The notes under the pieces: generated by a model | Seen by the model: the letters and a program-made list of their open reading frames with translations, nothing else | Told to the model about the DNA's origin: nothing | Databases searched by the model: none | Assembly: GCA_977006965.1 (NCBI GenBank) | Contig: OZ345355.1 | Location: 1,860,001 to 1,924,000 of the forward strand | DNA from: Phymatolithon calcareum | Lineage: Eukaryota; Rhodophyta; Florideophyceae; Hapalidiales | DNA length: 64,000 nucleotides | Direction: 5' to 3' | Shown: positions 18,592 through 27,714 of the stretch, in pieces | Position numbering within the stretch: position 1 is the first letter of the stretch | Layout: each line of letters starts with the position of its first letter | Position numbers and translations under genes: made by a program

Positions 18592-19271
18592 CCACGGAGG
18601 CCAACAACGAGATTTTCTTCCCCTGGGAGAACGAGCATGAATTCCGTTCGAGAAGAAATGCTCGTACTTCCTTGAATATTTACACCAATGGAGTACTCTT
18701 TGCGGAAAATTGTCGCCGTTACAGATGTTCCTGGTCCAAACTCAGGAAGCTGGCCTTCTTCGATATTGCATGCCGCAAGAACTCCGTTAAGATGTACTCT
18801 CCCGGTAGCGAGCGCAATAGGCTTGCAGGTGTTTCTGGATGTTCTAGTACCTTTCTTCTCATTTGTCTGGTTCAGAGAAATTCTCAAATACTTGTCAGTA
18901 ATTTTCACGGGCTTGTTCTGAGTGCCATAGAAGAACGCAGCTTCAGCCAAGAGAGCCAAGAATGTGATTGAGAGAGCAATTGTGGCGCGCTGTAGGGGTA
19001 TCCTTCTTCTGCCAGTGTTGCTTGATGAGCCAGGCGGTACATCGAAGTCCGGAGACGCTCGAAACCATGAGATGAGTTTGAGAGGATTCCGTGCCTGGTC
19101 GGACGCAGCAGAGAGGGCAAAATGACCGGTGGACACGCGTTCAGATCCAGCAGATGTGATCAGAGCATTCAAAATGTATTCGAATGATTTTAACGCGATG
19201 ATGGTGAGCAAGGCGGTACACGCTGCTTCAACCGTATCTGTGGGGTATAAAGTCTTGACAGCGAAGATCAT
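18592..19271 (-). pseudogene. N-terminal part of the split membrane-protein gene
   Basis: The frame opens with ATG (MIFAVKTLYPTDTVEAACTA) and follows the paralogue at 46116-47312 through ..ENLVVGLRGD, where the retrotransposon cuts it. It holds the first two hydrophobic helices (about residues 15-36 and 92-112), an N-Q-T glycosylation sequon and the conserved CKPIALATGR..LAACNIEEGQLPEFGPGTS block. Upstream of the ATG similarity to the paralogue is lost within a few bases, so only the coding part is conserved. Confidence 0.85.
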
Positions 19272-19329
19272 GATGGGCAGGGTCTCAACGGGCGAGATGC
19301 GATTCCCTAAGGAGATGATGCTAACGGCT

Positions 19330-19920
19330 CTCGGCCAACTTCTTTATAGAAGCTATTCGACATTTGACTACAACAGTGGCGATGCTATTCTGACATTAAC
19401 AGGAAAATGTTTCGGAATTGACTTAGGCATTCTGAAAGCTGGGATTGAGAAAAAACATTTTCTCTTTGTGATCATGATGAAGGCGAATGTACGGTGCTTG
19501 TTGTGCACAGCAAACATGCTTAATGTCTAGAGAGAAATCAGTGAGCAGGTTGCACTGCATTTTCTCATGTTTGCTTTGCTGGAGGTCGTCCCAAATATGT
19601 ATACTTCATTTTTCATTTGAATTATAGCTTGCTGAGAGAGTTGGTCATGTCACTGGAGAAGCCTTTTCCCCGGCTTTATGCAGATTGTCATGAAGCCGAA
19701 AAGTTTCTAACGCACTGCTGTGTCTGCCGTAGCAATAGCACCAATCAGACCTGCAGAATTATTCCGGAATAAATGGGAAGGCGAAGAAAAAAATGTCTGG
19801 ACCCAATTTGTGCCATCGGGACTCAAGGACACGGGCAATATTTTGAAGCAAGAGAGGACCAACGGCAGAAATATGAACTCTTCGCATCTGAAAATTTGTT
19901 TTCTTTACTTTTTCAAAGCG
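19330..19920. other. No gene recognised
   Basis: Frames in this stretch either read antisense through the split gene's start or are short and unconserved. No terminal repeats seen. Confidence 0.35.
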
Positions 19921-19924
19921 GTCA

Positions 19925-20545
19925 CCAAGGAGTCCTTTCTAGCGGTAGAGCTACGGAAGGACTAATCGCATGCCAAATTTTACCAGCGTGTTAAGCCCTG
20001 CGGGAGCTTGCTGCGCCGGTTCGGAATCGTGCTTGCAAATTCCACGGGCTTCCGTGCTGCCGAAAACGCCAACATGATCAGACGAATATCAGAAAACTTC
20101 AAGCGGTCAAATTTGATGCTTTTTGTGCAAGATCCATGATCTTAGGTTTTCCCGAGAGACTTCCACGGAAGCACTTAATTATGGCTTGTCACCATGTAGG
20201 ACAAAAGACAAGGAGAAATGCATGCAGTCGAGATGTGTTTTTTGAGAAGGTCGTGGGTGGGCGGGGAGAAGAGAAAGGCATACCTCCAAGGCAATGCACG
20301 GGCAGAACTGGCGCGGATAAATACCGAGTAAAACAAACGCGCAACGGGAAGAAATTCGCTGAGCGCAGTGTCGGACGCACACCTTGGATGCCGTTGCTGG
20401 TAGTGTCGGTAAGTGCCAGCAGTGTCGGTGTCTGAGGGAGGTCAGCGTACGCGAACAGCCCCGCTGTATCCACCGTCGGCTTCTTCGCTATGCAGTTCAC
20501 AAGATCTTCACTCATGAAAAGCGAGCTCTTCAAAAAACGAAAATG
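19925..20545 (-). repeat. Dispersed repeat, copy 1 (inverted relative of 52.65-53.27 kb)
   Basis: Over about 620 bases this matches the reverse complement of 52649-53270 with small gaps and scattered substitutions. Shared landmarks are CGAGAGACTTCC, GGCATACCTCCAAGG and GATGCCGTTGCTGGTAGTGTC. On the minus strand it carries an ORF conserved in both copies. Upstream on the same strand lies a promoter-like segment, so this may be the start of an LTR retrotransposon's coding region. Confidence 0.7.
20189..20515 (-). CDS. Conserved ORF of the dispersed repeat
   Basis: From the ATG at 20515 the frame reads MSEDLVN..AKKPTVDTAGLF.. and DTTSNGIQGVRPTLRSANFF, and runs to a stop at 20189. The copy at 52669-52995 keeps the same frame with conservative changes over about 108 residues. 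The opposite strand also stays open in part, so coding direction is not certain. I do not recognise a domain; a gag N-terminus is one option given the promoter-like DNA upstream. Confidence 0.35.
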   Translation of the reverse strand: MSEDLVNCIAKKPTVDTAGLFAYADLPQTPTLLALTDTTSNGIQGVRPTLRSANFFPLRVCFTRYLSAPVLPVHCLGGMPFSSPRPPTTFSKNTSRLHAFLLVFCPTW

Positions 20546-20559
20546 AGAGTAGACGTGTA

Positions 20560-21215
20560 TAGGAGAGCAAAAAGTATATTGTCGCGCGTACCAGCGTGAA
20601 CGCCTAAAAGCTACAGAAGCTGGGCAGCAGCCCAACCTCGAACGACAGCAGCGAGTTTTCTTTAACTTAACAGTTTCACAAACTGAGCGAGCAGCCCGAT
20701 ACAACTTCACAACAACAACCGACCAATGCAAATCGATAAACACAGCAACAACAACCGACCAACACAGATCTATTAAACAGCTGTAGAACCAAAACAGCCA
20801 GGTTCCTCTTTTCTTGTTCTAGCCCGTCCATGGTCCGCGCTTATATAAACTCGACACCCACAACACGTGGGGAATTACCCCGGCATCCTTCAGGGGTATG
20901 GCAACGGTCGCGTGAGCGTACAACGACCGCAACAGGGCAACAAACATGACCCCCAAAACATCCCGTGCGTAACGGAAACACCAACCGGAAATCCCCTTCC
21001 GGTATCCAATTCAGGGCAATTGGCGGGCGCGGCCGACACGTGGGCCGCCCATTAATTACTCTTGCACGCGACCGTGAAACGCAAGTCGTCATTGCGCCCC
21101 TGTCAAGAGCGCTAGCAATGCCTTTTGCGAGATTCTCCATATCTGCGCCCAATTCCCGCCAGACCACCGCGCCCAATTCACTGTACAATCCGCCCTGCAC
21201 GTCCCAAGCCGTCAT
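20560..21215 (-). promoter_or_regulatory. Possible LTR/promoter region with TATA-like box and tandem 36-bp units
   Basis: Read on the minus strand there is a TATA-like TTTATATAAGCGCGG near 20848-20862, then a leader toward the ORF at 20515. On the plus strand, CAACAACAACCGACCAA begins two adjacent units of about 36 bases (20711-20746 and 20747-20781). The organisation resembles an LTR U3-R-U5 region, and the same block order recurs weakly near 11.4 kb. No matching second LTR was found, so this is tentative. Confidence 0.3.
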
Positions 21216-21224
21216 TCCTGTATA

Positions 21225-21607
21225 GAAGAAGAAGAAGAAGAAGAAAGGTAGATTTTTCTTTAAAAGTTACCAACGCATCTGCTGACGCTTGGGGGCAACT
21301 TTCCTAGGGCCAAAAGGTTTTGGCTAGATTCTGTCTATGGAAGAGTTTCTTTTCTTGTTGGTGTAACACGATTCAGTGGACTGCAAAAACCCACCTCTGG
21401 TCTCCTCCGGGACCTAGAGGGGGGAAATTACTCCCCTGTCCTGTGAAACGCTGTGATTTCAAGTTGCAGGCCGTCCATACTTGTTCACAGCCTGAAACAT
21501 GGTTAGGAGCTCATCGAGTGCTCGCTTATTCCAGGCGCTGTGCTCTTTGGAGAGTCTGTCTTTTGCGAGCCCATTTATCACGTCTTCGACGGCATCTTTC
21601 CCACATC
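21225..21607 (-). repeat. LINE-A 3' part
   Basis: Reverse-oriented LINE-A: a (GAA)n tail at 21224-21243, TTTAAAAGTTACCAACGCAT, GCTGACGCTTGGGGGCAACT, then 3' UTR. It continues into degraded coding sequence resembling the C-terminal part of the 37860-38504 frame. It is joined directly to the 5' end of the LINE-F copy. Confidence 0.65.
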
Positions 21608-21809
21608 CGATATTTAAGAGAGGAGACTCAAGCTCACCAAAAAGCTACAGACCTATTTCTCTATTATTGCACGCTCGCAAAATATTTGAATCAGCAGTGG
21701 ACAACCTGATCCGGAAGGAATATAAATTCAGCAGATTCCAAATGGGATTCCAGGCCAAGAAAGGAACGGAAGCGGCCCTCCTCCGTTACATAGCAGCCGT
21801 GAGACAAGG

Positions 21810-22836
21810 GGATGTATGTTGATTTATTTTAAAAGCTCCCAAGGCCTCTTTTCAAGAGTAACAGGGCCGCTTTCGCACGATTTTCTAAGCTAACGTAGTT
21901 TAACTATTCAGTGTATCCTTGACTAGTATTTCTCTCCCAACAAGTGCTCTAGTGAGTCGCTTACATTAATTGGATGAAGAGAGAATGCGTTGGAGCGCGA
22001 CCAGCTCAATCACGGCTGTGACACCAAAGTAAGCACCTACTGTAGTACCGATATTCTCCAAAGAGGTGCTCTGTTGAATATAAGCCGTAGGCATCGCAAC
22101 CGTATCAACCTTTCTCTTACGAGGAGAACCACCTGTAAATTGTTCGAATCAGTTGGTATCTCGAGCGATCTTGCCTCTCCTTCCTTTGCCCATAACTCAA
22201 TTATTTCTTTTCCTCGCCCTTTCTTTGAGACTGAGCCCTCCTTGGCTTTATCGAGAGTTTGCTGCAGATCTTCATATTTCTTGAGGCACTCTATGTCCTT
22301 TGTTGTCTCCTTAATGTCTTCATCTCTCGCAGAATACTCATCTGCCTCATCGAGGTGCTTCTTTCTTCTCACTAGACTCGCAGAAAACCTTTCTGCTTGG
22401 TGTCTTCTCCTCATGGCTGGTGGTTCTAGTCCGCTCAGAACTCGCATTCTACCATGGCGGTGCTGGGCATATGTCCCAAAAACATACTTGAAGAATAAAT
22501 CTTCTGCAGATTCGATTGCTGATTGTAATCGCTTTCAGTGGCGTCACGTGGAGTGCATACTCCCACATTGGCAAAATAAGCGACTTGAAGATTCTAATGC
22601 ATGTCCCAGGCTGAAAGCCTCGAACATTGACTCCAATATCCCGCAGTTTGTGTATGCACCCCACTGCATTTCGTACTCTTGATAACGCCATGTCGTCTGT
22701 TACGCCTTCGTGGTTCATGATTATCCCGAGACACGAGAGCCTCCATGCTTGATGAAGAACTCGACCCGCAAATTGAAAGGTGAGTTTCCGAAGTCCCTTG
22801 TATTTAAGGATCTCGCTCTTTCCTGGCTTTGTGTTC
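21810..22836 (-). mobile_element. LINE-B copy inserted in LINE-F, 16-bp TSD
   Basis: CAGCCGTGAGACAAGG is present at 21794-21809 and 22837-22852. The insert is a 5'-truncated LINE-B in reverse orientation. It carries the C-terminal RT region (..KPGKSEILKYKGLRKLTF.., WRLSCLGIIMN, IFKSLILPMWEYALHVTP), then after a frameshift near 22449 the coiled, charged region (MRRRHQAERF.., DEADEY..) and the family 3' end at 21827-21880. It is non-functional. Confidence 0.85.
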
Positions 22837-23769
22837 CAGCCGTGAGACAAGGAAGGAACACAAAAGCCGTGCATGACCTAAAGTCAGCATACGACCGTGT
22901 CCCAAGAGAAGAGCTTTTACGAGAAATCGATCTTCGGCTCTCTGCAAATCTTGCATCACTTGCCACCTTCTCGCTGCAGAACACTACATTCACTGTTATG
23001 AACAACACTGGAAGAACTCAAGGGACAAGCGAACGAAGAGTCCCCCAAGGTTCCCCCATTAGCCCCACACTGTTCAACATCCTCATGGACACTCTGGCGG
23101 AAATAGTCACGGCCATTATCCTCAATGATTCTGACCCGAGCCTTCGCCTGAACATGTTTGCCGAAGACGTCATACTAATGGCAAGGAACGAGGAAGAACT
23201 AAAGAAAATGCTCCCGGAATGCTCCGAATGGGCAAGGGTCTATCGGATGACGTCGTCGACCGGAAAATGTTCAGTCATACTCCCACGTCGAAGGATTGGA
23301 AAACCGATCATATTGGCATACGAAGAAGTTGAAATAGGACGCACTGCAGACTATCTCGGGACGAAAATTGACGCTAACGGTATTCATGACTACAAGCTTC
23401 TAGAGCAATTCAAAGGCGTAAGGGCCTAAGTACGGCTCAGAGCAACATAGGCATGACAAGAAGAGGATATAGCACCGAAAAGAGTATTAGGCTCTTCAAA
23501 GCTTTTATCATGCCAGTATATGAGTACGCTGCGCATATAACACCCGTCACTATTTGAAATGGATATTGATCGAGCTTAGCGTTGACGAGCACAGTATCGG
23601 TAGTGAAAAGATGAGCTAATTAGAGGTTTGTTGACTTTACCTCACTTGACTTGGTTGGATTTGTGCTTGGCTCCAGTCCGCTAGTCGGAACTAGAGCATG
23701 CCTTATATAGGCATTGAATTACTTACACGTAACTTACAAATATCATAAAACTCTAAAATACGAATTATC

Positions 23770-25378
23770 TAGTGTCTAGTTTACTAACCACCTCAATTGA
23801 GGATAAATCCCTCAATTGAGGGGGGTTTTGAAAGGTCAAAAAAGTATGTCAAAAGAATGCGAAGCAGATAGTTCGCGTCATCTTTGGAAAGGCGGGCTTG
23901 TGTTCTGCCCGAGGAGTACCCCAACTACTACCTTAAATGGGCGTCGTTCGATGGTAGGAACAAAAATACGATTTTCAGTCTGAAGAAGCAGAACTGCCAT
24001 GTCACGAGAAAGAGACCCGCGCCACGTGGTCGGCGCGTCCGTACACACTAAGACAACATCGGTAACCAATCTAGAAACGTGTTACAGGCTCTGTGGAGCC
24101 TTTTCCAACCCAAAAAGGTGAACGTTACGGTTCTGGAGGAATTATTGAATGAAATAATTGGTCTCGAAAGCATGTCGCTTCGCGTGAATTGGGTCCTAGT
24201 TTGGAAACCGACCGAGAAGACTAAGCTTAAGACACTCAATACTGTTAACGTCAAGGCAAGAAAGGTTGGCGAAGGCGCTCTCTCCTCTCGAATCCTTGTA
24301 TCGAGTCTCAGCCCGCAGAATTCTGCACCAAAAAATCTGGCTTACAGTACTCGTGGTGGCCGGTCTTCTTCGCCAAACACCAATTCGTTCTCTTCAGTCG
24401 AAACCAGAAGCTCCCCAAGGGGGCACATAAGCTTCGATACAACCGTAAGGAGCTATGAACGCCCTATTCCAGGCACTCTTGCCTACGCCATGCAAGGCTC
24501 TTGGGACCAGGCGTCTCAAAAGGAAGTTGATGTCATCACACCCGACCGCGACCCCAACTTTATTGCTCATGGGGTGCCGTAGTACGAGCGACAAGCTCTA
24601 TGCCCGATTGTGGGATGAATTCTACGCCAGTTCTGGACAGTTCGCACTCCTCTACGACACTGGAAGGCAAACCGCACAATCGTTTGCGTTGGCGTCAGCT
24701 TGAATAAGGGCCGTTTCGTGTTGAGCTGTCTATGCCCCAGAGCGAGGTATGCGAGACGTACTACTCTGTGTGCGCGCAAATCTACAAGCACAATCGGTAC
24801 CGCCAAAAGAGTTTGGATCTTGAGAAGAAAGTCCACACCCTGGACTGTTCGTTCCGCGTTAACAAATCTCCTTTGGAAATTTGTGTAGTTGATAGCTGGC
24901 ATTTTTTCTCCGGTGCGCGTGCAGAGTATCAGGATCACATGATGCAGCGAATGTAGTATGAAGTGCTGTCCGAGCAACTCATCAATAACTCGTACGATTC
25001 GAGTAATATTCGTCGCCGTTCAACCACTCCTTTGTCTCTGGAAGCGGTGTCGGAACCCACTTAAACCCCGCGAGAAAGAAAAGGAAGACTGCGGATGGCA
25101 TAATGACTAATTTTGCTGTGCAAAAAAACTGCAGGGTCTGCAAATTCGAGAAGATGACCCTCGTGTGCTCATTGTGTAACAGGCTGGATGGTGCCGCAAC
25201 ATTCATTTGCGGTACGAATCCTGGCAGGAACTGCTTCGCTAAGCATGTGGCAAGCATCCATTTGCTTGAAGCTTTTGATGCGGCCGAAACTGAGTAGCAT
25301 TCATGCGCAAAATTAAACTATTCTCATCCCCTCAATTGAGGGAAATTTTCAGTAAACTAGACACTAGAGAGCTCCAGA
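23770..25378 (+). mobile_element. piggyBac-like (DDE_Tnp_1_7-type) element relic
   Basis: Inverted ends are visible: CTAGTGTCTAGTTTACT at 23771-23787 and its complement near 25353-25370, plus CCCTCAATTGAGGGG just inside each end. Four flanking bases AAAT adjoin both inner copies, whereas the canonical piggyBac site is TTAA. The exact borders are therefore unresolved. Inside is a broken transposase-like frame whose C-terminal Cys-rich finger supports the assignment. Confidence 0.5.
24700..25297 (+). pseudogene. piggyBac-like transposase C-terminal remnants
   Basis: A frame at 24732-24956 reads ..HNRYRQKSLDLEKK.., NKSPLEICVVDSWHFFSG. After a frameshift comes ..LSEQLINNSYDS. A further frame at 25103-25297 ends with a Cys/His cluster (NCRVC, CSLC, FICG, GRNCFAKHV). 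The succession of DSW, an LID/N-NSYD block and a cross-braced C-x-x-C finger is what I know from the C-terminus of piggyBac-family proteins in protists. No single intact frame exists, and the N-terminal DDD region is too decayed to identify. Confidence 0.45.
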
Positions 25379-26199
25379 AGTTTCCTTACAACAACGCATT
25401 CGTCAAATAGTGCATGTGCTCGAATATTCTGGATATTTCTCGCATGCTTCCAGGAGCATCTAGACCTGCATGCTGACAGCTAGCAAAGCTGTCACTACTT
25501 ACGCACTACATGCATGTCGTTGTTACACTATTGGTGTATCGAAAACTGCAGTTAATATGCAGGACATCGCAACGATAATATTCAGGAAGTGGGCAGCGCA
25601 GCACTGGAGAAGACTAATGAAACTGTGCCAAATAGAGCCATGGGAATTTTTGCCGACATTACCTGCTCCGGAAGCAAAGACGAAGATTAAGCAGGATTGT
25701 AGAGGAGACAGAAGACACAGGGGCAGAGCTAGAAGTCGAAACGCTCGACTTTATACTGGAATCAAACACAATATCGGACATTCAAGATAGTTCTGGCCTT
25801 CGGCGAGTATGCGAACAGCAAGAAGAGCACCGGATGAGGAAAATTACGTTCGCCAAGAATAGTATACCGCACCAAGCAGTGAGAATGAAAGAAAGCAGAC
25901 ACAGAATTCTTTGTGCAAGGTGGTTTGTAGGCCATTTCCCGAGGAACCCACCGAAGCTAATTGAAGACATGGGCAGTCAAGAATCATGGGATGTTGGAAC
26001 ACTCAAGAGAGCCTTCATGGACCCCGGCAGAAGATTGACGTGGCTAGAGCCATTGACGTGATTCTATGTAATTCCGATTAAGGAAGCTGAATTTTCAATG
26101 CTAATAGAATATGACTAGAAATGTGCCGGCTTTCCTCCAGTTGTGACAAATGGTACATTCTCAATAAATCCTTTTAATTACGATGCATTTTTCGGTGCT

Positions 26200-27370
26200 A
26201 TATCCTCTTCTTGTCACGCACTGTTGACTCTCAGGGAAATCCTTCGATAACGTTGGAAATAACGCTGATTGATAGCGATGATTTTAATGAATTCTACGAG
26301 AAGCGGTTTAGTATTTGCTGAACAAGCCATTGCAATTATGAATCCGATTATGACTGTGTTTCTAGATTCTCTCACTCTATCTGAATCATTTGGGTTTCAC
26401 ACTGTACGTAAGCGGAAGCAGTCTGTTTACCTCGTGCACAGTCGGTCACTATTGTTCATCGTCAACAGTCGTAGACGTGATTTAATCTGCTGGATGTTTC
26501 GCAAGCACTATGTCTGTCGGGGAGAGAAAATGTACTGAGTATGAGTATCTGTCCAAAAAATGAAATTCGCTGTGCTGACCTAATGCAGGTGTTCTTTCTG
26601 GGCAGAACACATTTTCGACTTTCGAGAACGAGCGGAATGAGAAACTTCGCCAAATGCAGGACATATGACTCGAAGTGCCTTCTCGTGTGTCGGGTGCCCC
26701 GAGTAAAATGCAGGGCATCGATGCAATGGAGATTTTCGCCAAACGTGCAGACCTTTCGAATGGACTCGTTGGTTTCAAATTGACCTCACTTCCGTGAAGT
26801 TAATCGCCCAAAGCAATTCGTAAGCTACCTACAATAATTTGAAGTGACGTTGAAGCCAATTGGACTCACAGTGGGATACGCACAGACAGTGAAGCCACCC
26901 AAGCTGCATCACGTGTAGATGAGAGGTACGAATAGACGACGCGCGTACCTCCAGTTAGAGAGGAGTAGCACCATGCGGTAATCTGCGCAAAAAAGGTGCA
27001 TTACATACATGGCCGTGTCGAGTATGAGTTGGTGGCCTTGGGGGGCACAAATTGGATTTCTCCTGGAACTTGGTGTTTTTTTGCGCATAATGAGTAAATC
27101 ACAGAGAGTGATTCTCGTCTTCCACGAGATATGTGACGCAAAACTGCAAGTTTGGTTATACAGAATGACTCTGGAACCATCTGTTGTACGACACAATTCT
27201 ATGCTTTTTGAAACGACGCGCTGAAATCTGCCGGCTTAGTATTGTGATTCGACTTCTGATTTTCATCGACATGGAGCGCCTTTGTCTTGGTCTGCACCTT
27301 AGGAAGATGACCAAAATATGCCGCTGTTTTGCCGAGCGGATACTTGCCAATGCTCTATAAGAAATGGACA
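26200..27370. other. About 1.1 kb without a recognised gene
   Basis: Short frames only. At 26186-26213 lies a sliver (GGTGCTATATCCTCTTCTTG) matching the reverse complement of LINE-F coding sequence near 23.45 kb, directly abutting the LINE-F 3' end. The rest has no motif I recognise. Confidence 0.4.
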
Positions 27371-27378
27371 CATATTTT

Positions 27379-27560
27379 CAGTATCTCTAATTCTCGCGTC
27401 TGTGTCACTAATCGCGAAAAAACATTTCAGTGTCTCTATTTTGCAAAATGACACGTCAGTGCCACTATTCTGAAAAACAGTGCCTTGGTGTCACTATTTT
27501 CCAAAAATGACATCTCAGTGTCATTAATCTTCCAAACGGATCGACCCATGTCACTAAAAA
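27379..27560. repeat. 29-bp-period degenerate tandem repeat, array 1
   Basis: Variants of CAGTGTCACTATTTTC recur at about 27379, 27399, 27427, 27456, 27485, 27515 and 27546, so spacing is mostly 28-31 bases. The same motif in reverse complement forms array 2 at 38527-38683. No coding content. Confidence 0.7.
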
Positions 27561-27714
27561 TTACAGAAGAAGCTAGAAATGTACAATTTTCGGGAAATAG
27601 TTATTGCAAAGTCTATTCATCTTGCAAAATTGGTCAAGGAGTAATACTCCTTGCCGAGTCCATGTTTCCCAAGTTCCAGGTGATGTTCACAAGGTTTTCA
27701 GAATGAATATGGAT

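Larger units (their letters stand above)
23555..25527 (+). mobile_element. Copia-type solo LTR in LINE-F, itself split by a piggyBac-like relic
   Basis: CTATT is duplicated at 23550-23554 and 25528-25532. Between them the sequence begins TGAAATGG and ends GTTACA, fitting TG..CA LTR ends. A TATA-like GCCTTATATAGGC lies at about 23699-23711. No retroviral-type internal region remains, so this looks like a solo LTR of about 360 bases whose middle was later occupied by the element at about 23770-25378. Superfamily (copia versus gypsy) rests only on the 5-bp TSD and LTR ends. Confidence 0.65.
21608..26191 (+). pseudogene. LINE-F copy, interrupted twice by other elements
   Basis: Three separate blocks belong together: 21608-21809 (KSYRPISLLLHARKIFE, entry of the RT fingers), 22837-23554 (AVHDLKSAYDRVPR, RRVPQGSPISPTLFNILMD, then ..MFAEDVILMA), and 25528-26191 (..ATIIFRKWAAQHWRRLMKL, RHRILCARWFVGHFPRNPPKL, then the LINE-F 3' end CATTCTCAATAAATCC). 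The RT catalytic F-A-D-D reads F-A-E-D, so the first aspartate is lost. A LINE-B copy and a copia-type solo LTR separate the blocks, each with its own TSD. The same family recurs at the right end of the window. Endonuclease and ORF1 are absent. Confidence 0.8.

Noticed and set aside
19129-19530. 133-residue plus-strand ORF
   Set aside because: Its first half is antisense to the start of the split membrane-protein gene and the second half has no support; the paralogous locus does not conserve it.
27379-27560. Regularly spaced short repeats resembling a CRISPR array
   Set aside because: Units are degenerate, the conserved part is only about 12-15 bases with a 29-base period, so there are no proper spacers, and the context is eukaryotic with no cas genes.
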